Positions 25,028 to 33,981 of a DNA stretch of 51,266 nt are shown here, in pieces. The stretch is from Myxococcus dinghuensis (GTDB taxonomy: Bacteria; Myxococcota; Myxococcia; Myxococcales; Myxococcaceae), in the NCBI RefSeq assembly GCF_024198235.1, contig NZ_JAKCFB010000058.1, forward strand, positions 1 through 51,266, given 5' to 3'. Each line of letters begins with the position of its first letter. Within the stretch, counting starts at the first letter, position 1. The position numbers were made by a program, and so were the translations under genes. Below the pieces are notes generated by a model that had not been told where the DNA came from, did not search any database, and was given only the letters and a program-made list of their open reading frames with translations.

Positions 25028-25744
25028 ATGAAGATTCGTGCGTGGTGGGGAGTGCTGCTCCTGCTGACTGGCTGCGCGTCCGCACCCGTCGCTGGACATG
25101 CCGAGCTACCACGCGAGGACGACTCCGCGGAGGAGTGCGCCGAAGCAGCTGAGAAGGACGACGACGAGGCATGCGTCACCATCGCCTGCGACGCGGACCT
25201 CTGCGGCGCGTACCGTTGCGAGGACGTGGCGTCCGCTCCCATGGCCTTGCGCCCCGGTGGAACCGCCGCACCACTGGCCGGTGTCGGTACTTCACCCCGG
25301 CGCCACTGGGGCGTGCCACAGGTGCTCCCCGGGCGTGAGCCCGTATTCGTCATCCGTTGGAAGCGTTCAGAGGAACTTCCGTCGCAGAAGGTTCTCCGCG
25401 AGGCCCGCCAGGCTTGGGAGAAGGTCCCCAAGGAGAGACACCACATCTTCCCTCGGGCCTTCGAGGACTACTTCGCCCAACAGGGCATCAACATCCATGA
25501 GTACGCCCTCGCCATCGACGTGAAGCGCCACAAGGAAATCCACGGAGGGGCCGCTGGAGCCCCATGGAACAAGGACTGGTCTGACTTCATCCTGGGCCTG
25601 GACCCGGACCTCCCGAAGCGAGAAATCAGAAGACTGCTCTTCGAGCGCGCGGGCTACATGCTCCAGAAGTATCGTCTCGTCGGAATGCCGATGTCCTACT
25701 GGCAGCAACTCACCGCGAACATGCGGCTCGCGGAGGATGGGTGA
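25028..25744 (+). CDS. SitA6-like lipoprotein toxin with HNH-like nuclease tail
   Basis: 238 aa. Leader MKIRAWWGVLLLLTGC with lipobox LTGC (Cys16). Residues 30-65 are acidic and Cys-rich (ECAEAAEKDDDEAC, then CDADLCGAYRCED). The C-terminal half has RHHIFPRAFEDYF at 137-149, VKRHKEIHGG with H168 and H172, and PWNKDW: the layout of a His-rich HNH/Endo VII-like nuclease. This is the pattern of the myxobacterial paralogous lipoprotein family TIGR02269, renamed SitA6 toxins. The stop overlaps the next start by one base. Codon use and GC are slightly lower than in neighbours. Confidence 0.85.
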   Translation: MKIRAWWGVLLLLTGCASAPVAGHAELPREDDSAEECAEAAEKDDDEACVTIACDADLCGAYRCEDVASAPMALRPGGTAAPLAGVGTSPRRHWGVPQVLPGREPVFVIRWKRSEELPSQKVLREARQAWEKVPKERHHIFPRAFEDYFAQQGINIHEYALAIDVKRHKEIHGGAAGAPWNKDWSDFILGLDPDLPKREIRRLLFERAGYMLQKYRLVGMPMSYWQQLTANMRLAEDG

Positions 25745-26487
25745 TGCGCTACTACCAGCTCACGCCAATCACCGACCGGACAGCCACTACAGCGCGGTGG
25801 TCCATCACTGGAAAGCGACGGTGGGGGCTGCCAGGGACCGAGTGCCCTCGGTGCGAAGCCGGCGGCAGCACCATTGGACTCATCTACCCGAGCGTCGACC
25901 TCTCCCCTCTGCCGGAAGAGCGGGAGTACCGAAAGGCTCGTGTGGTCTCTTGGGACGAGTATGTCCGGCTGCGTGACGCTGTCCTGCCACTCATGCCTCC
26001 TGGGGCCGTGGTGAAGCCCGGGGCGGCCATGGGCCCGCTCGTTGGCCACGTGAGGGGTCACCCCCCTCTCGTTGCGATGGACCTACGTCATCTCTACGTC
26101 CAGCCCGAGGGCGCGGAGCGACTCCTCGCGGCTGGCCTGAGGGGCATCAAACCCGAGCCGACGAGCTTGAAGGTCGGACGCCATGTGGCCCCGATCCTGG
26201 AGCTGGAAGTCCTGGTGGGAGGAGACTACGCACCCGAGTGCCGTCCCGAGAAATTGGGGGACCCGTGCCCAGTCTGTGGGACTCAACGACGAGGGCTCAC
26301 TCCCTACTCCTGGTGGCTCGACTCGGCGGGGCTGCCGGACACGGACCTCTTCCGCTTTCGCCCGCGTCCTGGGTACATCGTCGCGAGTGAGCGCTTCGTG
26401 GATGTGCTCCACAGCCTGGGTGATACCGGCATCCAGGCGACGACGATCGCCCCCCCCGCTCCGCACAACGCGGGTGCGCCGTCGTAA
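25744..26487 (+). CDS. SitI6-like double-CXXCG immunity protein
   Basis: 247 aa, cytosolic, no signal. Two zinc-ribbon-like knuckles are seen: ECPRCEAGG (about residue 32-40) and PCPVCGTQRRG (about residue 179-189), the double CXXCG arrangement of the family TIGR02264, renamed SitI6, whose members sit next to SitA6 toxins. It should neutralise the toxin encoded just upstream. The ATG at 25744 is in TGATG with the toxin stop; a GTG one codon earlier is equally possible, and GGAGG precedes both. Confidence 0.83.
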   Translation: MRYYQLTPITDRTATTARWSITGKRRWGLPGTECPRCEAGGSTIGLIYPSVDLSPLPEEREYRKARVVSWDEYVRLRDAVLPLMPPGAVVKPGAAMGPLVGHVRGHPPLVAMDLRHLYVQPEGAERLLAAGLRGIKPEPTSLKVGRHVAPILELEVLVGGDYAPECRPEKLGDPCPVCGTQRRGLTPYSWWLDSAGLPDTDLFRFRPRPGYIVASERFVDVLHSLGDTGIQATTIAPPAPHNAGAPS

Positions 26488-26585
26488 TCAGCGCCGTTCT
26501 CGATGCTTCCTTCGAGCGAGCTGGCCTGATGTGACGCTGGGCCACTCGACCTGGGCCGGGGCCCGCGCGAGACTCCCACCCCACC

Positions 26586-27242
26586 ATGTCCTCGCGCTGG
26601 TGGTTCGCGTCCCTCCCGCTGCTGTGCTCCACGCCGGTCCTCGCGCAGGACGGCGTCACCGTGAACGTGCGCTGCACGGAGAAGTGCACGGTGTTGCTCG
26701 AGGGGAAGCGGGGGAACCGCGTGGACGACGCCACCTGGGCGTTCAAGGGTGTCCGTCCCGGGAAGCGACGCCTGGAGGCCTCCGGTGTCCTGGGCCGCCC
26801 GCTGGTGAGCAGCTTCGCGGACATCCCCGACGCCGCCGTGGCGACCGTCTACCTCGCGAGCAACAAGCGCATCGTGGTGGAGACGGGCAGCACGCCCATG
26901 CCCGGCACGCCCACGTGGGCGAAGGGCACGTCGGCCTCACCGGAGCGAGAAGCCCCCGGGGCTCCCTCGACGGCGAAGACGGGGACCTCCCTCATCCACG
27001 TGCGCTGCCCGGAGCCCTGCACGCTGTCCATGGACGGCGCCCGGAAGGGCTCCACCGGGACCACCGGCGTGAGCATCGAGGACGTGGCGCCCGGGGCTCG
27101 CACGCTGGAGGCGAGCTTCATGCACGGGTCGAGGGTGCGCCGCTCCACCCTCGACATCCCGGAGCACAGCGAGGTGTTCGTCACCGTGACGGAAGAGAAG
27201 GGCTTCCAGGTGACGAACACCAAGGCGCTGGCCGCGAAGTAA
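26586..27242 (+). CDS. Secreted protein with two PEGA-like repeats
   Basis: 218 aa with a signal peptide (MSSRWWFASLPLLCSTPVLA, cleavage near residue 20). The mature part has two similar modules of about 75 residues. The first starts VNVRCTEKCTVLLEGKRG and the second IHVRCPEPCTLSMDGARK; both continue with a GxxPGxRxLEAS turn and an acidic strand, as in PEGA-type beta domains. A Pro/Thr linker separates them. A Cys pair (RCxxxC) is conserved in both. No catalytic residues are seen; it is probably a periplasmic or surface beta-protein. Its stop is followed at once by a strong terminator hairpin. Confidence 0.7.
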   Translation: MSSRWWFASLPLLCSTPVLAQDGVTVNVRCTEKCTVLLEGKRGNRVDDATWAFKGVRPGKRRLEASGVLGRPLVSSFADIPDAAVATVYLASNKRIVVETGSTPMPGTPTWAKGTSASPEREAPGAPSTAKTGTSLIHVRCPEPCTLSMDGARKGSTGTTGVSIEDVAPGARTLEASFMHGSRVRRSTLDIPEHSEVFVTVTEEKGFQVTNTKALAAK

Positions 27243-27258
27243 CCACGCCCCCGGAGGA

Positions 27259-27284
27259 CGCCTCCCCACCCAAGTGGAGAGGCG
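27259..27284. terminator. Bidirectional terminator between convergent genes
   Basis: CGCCTCCCCAC (27259-27269) pairs with GTGGAGAGGCG (27274-27284) around the loop CCAA, with a single mismatch in an 11-bp stem. It sits in the 53-bp gap between the convergent genes 26586-27242 and 27296-31648. Confidence 0.75.
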
Positions 27285-27295
27285 CCTCTCGGTGC

Positions 27296-30200
27296 TCACC
27301 GACCGGCGCGCCGCCTCCGCGAGTCGAACGCGAGCATCACCAGGGCCAGCAACCCGAACACCGACGAGCCGGTCCCCGTGCTGCTGCACCCTCCGCCCCC
27401 GCCGTTCTCCCCGTTCGCGGGAGGCGCCTCGCAGACCCCCGCGTTGCACGTCTCACCGTTGCCGCAGTCGGACGACCGTCGGCACTCGGGCTCCGGCTCC
27501 TCGGGCTCCGCCCCAGGCTTCGTCGAAGTGACGGTCACGGAGGTCGTCCCCGTCGCGCTGCCCACGGTGACCTGGAGCGTGTTCAAGAAGGTGCCCGCCG
27601 TGGTGCCCGCCGTGAAGACACCCGAGGCGTCGACGGAGCCTCCACCGTTCACGACCTTCCACGTGGCCGGGAACGCGGGGGTCTCGTTGCCGTACAGGTC
27701 GAACGCCTGCACGCTGAAGGTCACCGTGCCTCCAGCGGGAAGCGTGGGGTTCTGCGGCGAGAGGACGACCCGGCTCGCGCCCCCCGCCACCACGGAGACG
27801 GAGGTCCTCTCCGACAGCGCACCCATGGTGACCTGGACGGTCTGCGAGAAGGCCCCCACCACGATGCCCGCGGTGAAGACGCCCGCGTCATCGATGGAGC
27901 CTCCACCGTTCACGACCTTCCACGTGGTCGGGAGCGAGGAGATTTCGTTGTCGTACGCGTCGAACGCCTTCGCGCTGAACGCCACCGTGCTCCCCGCGAC
28001 CATCGTGGGGCCTTGCGGCGAGATGCTGATGCGGCTCACGGCACCGGGCGTGACGGTGACGCCGGTCGTCTTCGTCACACCGGCCACGGTCACCTCGACG
28101 GTGTCCGCGTAGGTGCCCGCCGTGGTGCCCGCGGTGAAGACACCCGAGGCATCGACGGAGCCGCCACCCTTCACGACCTTCCACGTCGCGGAGAAATCGG
28201 AGACCTCGTTGTCGTACGCATCGAACGCCCTCGCCTTGAACGGCACCGTGCCCTTCACGACGACGGAGGGGACCAGCGGCGAAATCTCCACGCGGCTGAT
28301 GGCGGCGGGCTTCACGAAGACGGTGGTGGTGAGCGTGATGTGGTCCACGTTGACGCTCACACAGTTGTCATACGTCCCCGCGACCGCGGGCGCGGTGTAG
28401 AGCCCCGTCGAGGTGATGGTCCCCGCGCCCTCCGTCTCCACCGACCACTTCGGCGCGATGGTGCGCGGATTGCCGTCCGCGTCGAACCCCATCACGCCGA
28501 ACTGCTGCGTGCCCAGGGGTTCCAGCGTGGCGAAGGGCGGAGTGAGCACGACCCTCGACAACGGACCCGGGAGGACGGTGACGTCCGCGGAACCCCGCAC
28601 GTCGTACATCGTCGCCGTCACGGCCCCCGGATAGGACCCCGCCACGGTGCCGGCCTTGAACAGGCCATTGGAGTCGATGGTCCCCAGGGAGGCCGGGGTG
28701 ACGGTCCACGTCGGAACCGCGTCCCGCCTGTTGCCCCACTCGTCGTACCCGAACGCGGTGAACTGGAGGGTCCCTCGGGTGTTCACCTCGTTGGAGCCGG
28801 ACACCACCTGGACGTGATGGAGCGGCCCGGGGGTCACGGTGAGATCCGCCGTCACCGAGACTCCTCCGAGTGAAGCCTTGATGGTGCCCGGGTAGGGCCC
28901 CGCCACGGTCCCCGCGGTGAAGAGGCCCGTGGAATCGATGGTGCCGCCCCCCGCGACGACGCTCCAGGTGACGGTGCCCGGGACGTCGTTCTCCGCGCTG
29001 TCGCGCGGCGTGGCATAGAACTGCGCCCTCGAGTTGGCGACCGCCGACAAGCTACCGGGCAGCAAGTAGATGTGATGCACCGGCCCCGGCTGGATGGTCA
29101 CGCTCACATAGCCGGACTTGCCGTCCGCTTCGACCTGGATGCCCTGGGCGTAGGTGCGGGGATTGTTGCTCGCGGTGTAGAGCCCGTTGGCCGAGATGGT
29201 TCCCGCGCCGGTGGTCGTCACCCAACGGAGCGTCGTGGGGACGTCATGGCCACACGCATCCAGGGCTCGCGCGGAGAACTGCTGCGACTCACCGATGCGC
29301 AACGTCACCTGGGACGGCGTGACGGGGACCGTCTGGACGGGCCCCAGCGTCACCGTCACGTCCACCACGGCGGAGAGCCCGCCCGTCGTGGCGACCACCG
29401 CTCCAGGAAATGCCCCGAGCGAACACCCCGCCGTGAACTTCCCGCTCGAGTCGATGCTCCCCACCTCCGCGGGCACGGTCCAGGTGACGACGGCGTGGGG
29501 AAGCTCCAGGCCCTCCACGTCGAAGACCTTGGCGGTGAGTTGAGACGTTCCCTTGCCGCGCAACGTGAGGGAGTCGCTGTCCAGCACCATGGACGCGGGG
29601 GGGACCGGGACATAGGGGAAGGCGCCCATGTCCGTCCCATCCGACGCGGCGTTGCGACAAGGAGAGGTCTCGAGGAGCGTCAGGTGGCGCGGACTGACGA
29701 AGAGCGGGTCCTGGGTGAGGCTCCCGGGTCCCAGCGTGGGATTCCCCACGTAATTGCGGGTATGGCCCCAGACCGCGTTGTGATGGATGGAGATGTTGGG
29801 CGCCGGCACGACCTCGATGCCCGTGTACTCATTGGATTTGATGATGTTGTCGCGAATCTCGACGGTGTTGTTCGGTTGGGTGGCGACGTAGATGGCGCCC
29901 AGCTCGTTGTCGATGATGGTGTTGTGGACAATGGACGCGGAGGCATTGACGAGGTCCAGGCCCCCCGCCTTCGTGTAGGCATTCCGAACGTTGTTCCGCA
30001 GCAAGCTGTAGGAGACATTCACGACGCCCCCCGAGGCGCTGACCGCGGTGCCGCACTGCTCGAGCGTGCCTCTCTCGAAGGTGAGCGTGCCGCCACGGCC
30101 GTTCAGACAGGGGTAGCCACCCCGGAGCGTCGAGCCCTTCACGGTCACGGTGGCGGAGTCATCGGAGGAGATGGAGCCTCCCGTCACGGTGGCGTCCTCG

Positions 30201-31648
30201 ACCGTGACGGTGCCGTGACCCCGGCCGGCCAGGCTCGCTTCCGACAAGGTGAGGTGCTGGAACGTGGCGGTGCCGTCGTCCTCGACCGAGACGATGCCGG
30301 AGCCCGTCACGGTGAAGTCCTTGAACGTGGCGGAGCCGGTGCCCTTGATGCTGAAGAACGAAGACAGCCCCAGCCCCGTCACGGTGGAATCCTGGAACGT
30401 GGCGGTGCCCTCGATGACCAGCGGCCCCGTCACGCGGGCGTGTTCGAAGGTCGCATCGCCTTGGAGGTAGGCCCCCACGCCACGCGAGCGTTCGAGGGTG
30501 ACAGGCTGGTCGACGGTGCCCTTCGCTTTCAGTGAGCCAGCGATGACGACCTTCACCGACTCATTGCCTCCCGCGGGCCCCTTCGTCTCGTTGACGGTGA
30601 GGCTGGCGCCTGGCTCCAGCGTCAGGGTGATGCCCGCGGGCACCCGGAGATCTCCCGTGACGACGTTGGCGCCGGTCAACGTCCTGTCCGAGTGCAGCAC
30701 TCCCTCGAGGAGGGAGTGGACCGGAGCACCGGCATAGGGAAAGGCGCCCATGTCCGTCCCGTCCGACGCGGCGTTCCTCGCGGGAGAGTTCTCCGTGAGC
30801 ATGCCCGTTCCACGGAACAGGGGATTGGCGTTGAGGCTCCCTTCTCCAGGACTGACGCCGATGTAATTGCCATCCGTGTGCCCCCACACCACGTTGTGAT
30901 GAAGGATGGGCGCGTAGACGTTCGTCAGCCTGATGCCGTAGGACTCCCTGCCGACGATGATGTTGTCGTGGATGTCGATGGCGACGTCCGTGAGCCCCCC
31001 GCTCATGGCGCCATCGATGGCGCTCCCCCAGTTGTCGACGAAGGTGTTGTGGACCAGCGTCACCTTCGGCGAGTAGCTCGAAATCTTGACGAGGGACGTG
31101 GTGCCGCTCGGCGAGCACCCATGAATCAGGCTGGACCGGATGGTCGACCTGCCACTGGTGGTACCCAACACCTGCGTGCAGTACGAGAAGACACCGTTCT
31201 CGAAGCCGACGGTGCCCCCGCTGACCTGGAAGGAGGGAGCGCCGTACTGCAGCGCGCTGTGGTCGAAGAGCGCGGAGCCACCCAGTTGCACGTCGAAGCT
31301 GGGCTTGCCTCCGACGACGGTGACATGGTCGGCGACCACGGACCCCTTGACGAGGATGCTGTTGCTCTGGAGGTTGATGTTGATGGGCGCGGCCTCGGTG
31401 CCCACGGCAACCAACGAGCCGAGAACCTCCACCTTGCGGACGGTGGAGCCCCAACTGGTCACGGAGACCCCAGGCTCCAGCGTCAGGGTGACACCCTGCG
31501 GGATGGTGAGGGTGCCCTGGATGTTCCAGGGGCTCCCCGCCAAGGTCCAGGTGGTGTCACTGGTGATGACGCCGCCCGGGACTTCGGTGGCCAGCGCGAC
31601 GGTGGGCAGCACTGCGAGGAGAAACCCGAGAAGCCTCGATTTGAGCAC
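27296..31648 (-). CDS. MYXO-CTERM surface protein: two beta-helix modules and eight Ig-like repeats
   Basis: 1450 aa from a GTG at 31648, chosen because AGGA lies 7 bases upstream and a signal peptide (LKSRLLGFLLAVLPTVALA) then follows. The first 690 residues contain two right-handed beta-helix modules; each opens with a TLTLEPG element and ends with the same block RNAASDGTDMGAFPY, so one is a duplicate. Next are about eight Ig-like repeats of roughly 88 residues (typical: FDAYDNEVSDFSATWKVV, GGGSVDASGVFTAGTTAG), then a Cys-rich segment ECRRSSDCGNGETCNAGVC, and a C-terminal MYXO-CTERM tail with Cys, a 17-residue membrane helix and SRRRRAGR. Such tails are sorted to the outside by myxosortase. 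A surface adhesin or matrix protein is likely; no catalytic site seen. Confidence 0.9.
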   Translation of the reverse strand: MLKSRLLGFLLAVLPTVALATEVPGGVITSDTTWTLAGSPWNIQGTLTIPQGVTLTLEPGVSVTSWGSTVRKVEVLGSLVAVGTEAAPININLQSNSILVKGSVVADHVTVVGGKPSFDVQLGGSALFDHSALQYGAPSFQVSGGTVGFENGVFSYCTQVLGTTSGRSTIRSSLIHGCSPSGTTSLVKISSYSPKVTLVHNTFVDNWGSAIDGAMSGGLTDVAIDIHDNIIVGRESYGIRLTNVYAPILHHNVVWGHTDGNYIGVSPGEGSLNANPLFRGTGMLTENSPARNAASDGTDMGAFPYAGAPVHSLLEGVLHSDRTLTGANVVTGDLRVPAGITLTLEPGASLTVNETKGPAGGNESVKVVIAGSLKAKGTVDQPVTLERSRGVGAYLQGDATFEHARVTGPLVIEGTATFQDSTVTGLGLSSFFSIKGTGSATFKDFTVTGSGIVSVEDDGTATFQHLTLSEASLAGRGHGTVTVEDATVTGGSISSDDSATVTVKGSTLRGGYPCLNGRGGTLTFERGTLEQCGTAVSASGGVVNVSYSLLRNNVRNAYTKAGGLDLVNASASIVHNTIIDNELGAIYVATQPNNTVEIRDNIIKSNEYTGIEVVPAPNISIHHNAVWGHTRNYVGNPTLGPGSLTQDPLFVSPRHLTLLETSPCRNAASDGTDMGAFPYVPVPPASMVLDSDSLTLRGKGTSQLTAKVFDVEGLELPHAVVTWTVPAEVGSIDSSGKFTAGCSLGAFPGAVVATTGGLSAVVDVTVTLGPVQTVPVTPSQVTLRIGESQQFSARALDACGHDVPTTLRWVTTTGAGTISANGLYTASNNPRTYAQGIQVEADGKSGYVSVTIQPGPVHHIYLLPGSLSAVANSRAQFYATPRDSAENDVPGTVTWSVVAGGGTIDSTGLFTAGTVAGPYPGTIKASLGGVSVTADLTVTPGPLHHVQVVSGSNEVNTRGTLQFTAFGYDEWGNRRDAVPTWTVTPASLGTIDSNGLFKAGTVAGSYPGAVTATMYDVRGSADVTVLPGPLSRVVLTPPFATLEPLGTQQFGVMGFDADGNPRTIAPKWSVETEGAGTITSTGLYTAPAVAGTYDNCVSVNVDHITLTTTVFVKPAAISRVEISPLVPSVVVKGTVPFKARAFDAYDNEVSDFSATWKVVKGGGSVDASGVFTAGTTAGTYADTVEVTVAGVTKTTGVTVTPGAVSRISISPQGPTMVAGSTVAFSAKAFDAYDNEISSLPTTWKVVNGGGSIDDAGVFTAGIVVGAFSQTVQVTMGALSERTSVSVVAGGASRVVLSPQNPTLPAGGTVTFSVQAFDLYGNETPAFPATWKVVNGGGSVDASGVFTAGTTAGTFLNTLQVTVGSATGTTSVTVTSTKPGAEPEEPEPECRRSSDCGNGETCNAGVCEAPPANGENGGGGGCSSTGTGSSVFGLLALVMLAFDSRRRRAGR
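27589..28190. repeat. Repetitive DNA of the Ig-like modules
   Basis: The last Ig-like modules of the 27296-31648 gene are alike at the DNA level: a segment starting near 27589 is nearly matched near 28107, with the same run of codons. Slippage or recombination between repeats could change module number. Confidence 0.7.
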
Positions 31649-31765
31649 GAGCAATCCTGTTTCACGGGCTCGAAGACACGCCTTCGCCCGTGCGACAGCA
31701 ACGGGGTGCACCTCGAAATGTCGCGAAGCTGGGAAAGCACCCACCACGGGGCAACGAACCGGTCC

Positions 31766-32575
31766 TCACTCGGCGTCGGTCGAGCCGTCCTCGCTCGGGG
31801 GCCTCCGCTCCGCGAGGGGCGGATCCATCAACGCGGCGACCTCGGCGGAGTAGCCGCCCGGCGCGTCGCCGTGGACGATGAGGGGAGGGCGCACGGAGAG
31901 GCCCCGGTCCTTGTCGCGCAGGGCGTGGACGAGGAAGCGCGTGGCGGGGGCCTCCGCGCGGGCGTGGATGAAGCGCAGCACGTGCGGGTGGAGCTTCGCC
32001 TGGGTGAGCAGGCCCAGGACCTCCGCCGCGCGCGCGGCCGGGTAGACGAGGCTGACGCCGCCCCCTGGAGACAGGGCGTGACGCGCGGCGGCGACGACGT
32101 CGCGGGCGTCGCAGGCGACCTCGGACTTGGAGATGGCGCGCTCGTCATCCGGGCTGCGGACGCCGGCGTCGGCGACCCGGAAGGGGGGGTTGGACACGAC
32201 GTGCGCGTAGGCGCCCCCCGTCACGTGGTCACGGAGGTGGCGAAGGTCTCCGAGGAGGGGTCTCACGGAGGTCTCGCACGCATTGAGCGCCGCGGCGCGT
32301 GACAGCCGCGCATGGACCGACGGTTGGAGCTCCAACGCGTCCACCGCGCTGATTCCGAATTGTTTCACCAGGAGGAAGGACACGACGCCGCTGCCCGCGC
32401 CCAGCTCCAGGAAGGTGCCGGGCGGTCCGGTGTGCTCGGTGGCGGCGAAGTGCGCGAGCAGCACGGCGTCGAGCGTGAAGCGATAGCCGCTCCGGCGCTG
32501 GAGGACCCGGACCCCGGAGGTGCCGATGGAGTCGAGCGTCTCGTCCGGGGCGGGCTGGAGGGGGGATTCGGACAC
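31766..32575 (-). CDS. tRNA1(Val) (adenine37-N6)-methyltransferase-like protein
   Basis: 269 aa with a Rossmann-type methyltransferase. SAM motif I is FLELGAGSGVVS (about residue 55) and the target-adenine motif is NPPF (about residue 129), as in TrmN6 and other N6-adenine methyltransferases. The YRFTLDAVLLAHF start matches TrmN6-type proteins. It should methylate A37 of tRNA1(Val), though other RNA substrates are possible. A charged Pro-rich tail ends the protein. The ATG at 32575 lies 39 bp after the stop of the next gene upstream, so they may form a small operon. Confidence 0.83.
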   Translation of the reverse strand: MSESPLQPAPDETLDSIGTSGVRVLQRRSGYRFTLDAVLLAHFAATEHTGPPGTFLELGAGSGVVSFLLVKQFGISAVDALELQPSVHARLSRAAALNACETSVRPLLGDLRHLRDHVTGGAYAHVVSNPPFRVADAGVRSPDDERAISKSEVACDARDVVAAARHALSPGGGVSLVYPAARAAEVLGLLTQAKLHPHVLRFIHARAEAPATRFLVHALRDKDRGLSVRPPLIVHGDAPGGYSAEVAALMDPPLAERRPPSEDGSTDAE

Positions 32576-32614
32576 GCGGGAGCCAGGAAGGGGACGGGGA
32601 GGAACTCGCCGATG

Positions 32615-33277
32615 CTACTGACGGCGCCCCACCAAGGCACCCATCAGCCAGTCGGAGAACGACCGGCGCCACGGGATGACCCGGGCCCGGCGGTGCTCTG
32701 GCAGGTCGTCGAGCGACCGCTCCCCCGGGTCTGCCCCTTGGAACACCCAGAGGTCGACGTCCCCCGCGTCGGGGACGATGGAGACGAGCGCCTCGTGCAG
32801 TCCCACGACTTCTCCGCGAAGGCGCGGGGGGACCTTGCCGAAACCATCCTGCTTCGCGGCTTGCAGCGCCGCGGCCAGCGCGCGGACCTCGGAGGGCGCC
32901 AGACACGTCACGGAGTCCGAACGGGCGAGCCGCCGCGCTCGCTCCGGCAGACGCTCGAGGTGCGCCAGGACGTCCGCGCGCGAGGGCACGTCCCACAAGA
33001 ACCCGAGCAGGTCGACATCGCCGTAGCCCTGGAGGATGACCGCGAGCCGCAGGAAGAAATCGCCGATGAAATCGGCGTGGAAGGTCATCCGGGCCTCCAG
33101 CGCCCGCAGGCACTCGACGGCAACCCCGTCTTCATTCGAGTCGACGAGGAGCCTCTCGAGGTAGCGACCCGAGTCCTCACCGGGCGCGGGCACCCACTCG
33201 GATTCAGGGTCTGGGATTGGCGCGGGACGCTCCAGGAGCGCCGCGGGGAGCCGGAAGAAGCTGAAGGAATTTCCCAT
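32615..33277 (-). CDS. Conserved-looking protein of unknown function
   Basis: 220 aa, cytosolic, no signal or membrane segment. The N terminus reads MGNSFSFFRLPAALLERPAP and the middle is helical with several Leu/Trp pairs (DVDLLGFLWDVPSRADVLAH, then LPERARRLARSDSVT). I do not recognise a family; a DUF1877-like fold is a weak guess. It stands between the methyltransferase and the toxin-antitoxin pair on the same strand. The gene is supported by a clean reading frame and genome-like codon use, not by homology. Confidence 0.55.
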   Translation of the reverse strand: MGNSFSFFRLPAALLERPAPIPDPESEWVPAPGEDSGRYLERLLVDSNEDGVAVECLRALEARMTFHADFIGDFFLRLAVILQGYGDVDLLGFLWDVPSRADVLAHLERLPERARRLARSDSVTCLAPSEVRALAAALQAAKQDGFGKVPPRLRGEVVGLHEALVSIVPDAGDVDLWVFQGADPGERSLDDLPEHRRARVIPWRRSFSDWLMGALVGRRQ

Positions 33278-33351
33278 GCAGGCGCCCAGGCTAGCAGTGA
33301 TTGCTCACGGCCCTGGTCGGAACGTCGGAACTCCGAGAGCAACGGGACAGT

Positions 33352-33939
33352 TCACGCGCGGCCTCCTGTCTCGGAGTCGAGCAGGGCACGATATCCGCGC
33401 ACGTCCTGGATGAATCCCGGCACCGACCTGCTCAACCCGTCGAGCAGTTGGTCCAGCGTCATGGGTGGCCTGCGCTTGTCCTCGGCTTGTCTTCGCAACA
33501 CATCGAGCATCTTGCGTGGAGCCAGGTCGAAGAGGTGTCTCAAGAAGTCATCCGCGGATTGAGCCTCCATGGAGGAGGGCAGGTCCACCTTGCGGAAGTG
33601 CTTCAGGTTGTTGGTGACGATGACCTGGGCATGCGCAAGGAGCGCCGCTGCCGCCACGTGCCGGTCATCCGGGTCGTTGCGCATCGAGGCCTCGAACTGC
33701 TCGTAGCCCGTGACGAGCGACTCCGGGAACGCTCGATGGATGATGGCCACGAGCCGCGCCGACTGCTCCTCCGAACACTGTCCCTGCTTCACCAGGTTGC
33801 GTCGCATCTCCTCGAGGACGCGCTCACTCCAATAGGGCTGGACGAGGCCTGCTTCAGCCGCCCTCAGGAGCGTGTCGCGGACGGCCATGGGGAAGAGGAC
33901 GTTGGCGTCGAGGAAGACGCGAAAGATTGCTGGAAACAC
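33352..33939 (-). CDS. PIN domain ribonuclease toxin
   Basis: 195 aa. The N terminus VFLDANVLFP has the first acidic residue of a PIN domain, ERVLEEMRRNL supplies the second and NDPDDRHVAAAAL the third (D-D cluster), followed by VIVTNNLKHF with the conserved Asn. PIN toxins cleave RNA with bound magnesium. A C-terminal helical extension of about 65 residues makes it longer than the usual 130-140. It begins 42 bp after the stop of the HTH gene upstream, forming a type II toxin-antitoxin pair. Confidence 0.87.
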   Translation of the reverse strand: MFPAIFRVFLDANVLFPMAVRDTLLRAAEAGLVQPYWSERVLEEMRRNLVKQGQCSEEQSARLVAIIHRAFPESLVTGYEQFEASMRNDPDDRHVAAAALLAHAQVIVTNNLKHFRKVDLPSSMEAQSADDFLRHLFDLAPRKMLDVLRRQAEDKRRPPMTLDQLLDGLSRSVPGFIQDVRGYRALLDSETGGRA

Positions 33940-33981
33940 GCCGAACCCCCACCCACGCCACCCACGCCCCCGGCGCTGCCT

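Noticed and set aside
27650..27930. parS-like sequences (TTCCACGTGG) near 27655 and 27920
   Set aside because: They are inside the repeated Ig-like coding modules and match only the centre of the TGTTCCACGTGGAACA consensus.
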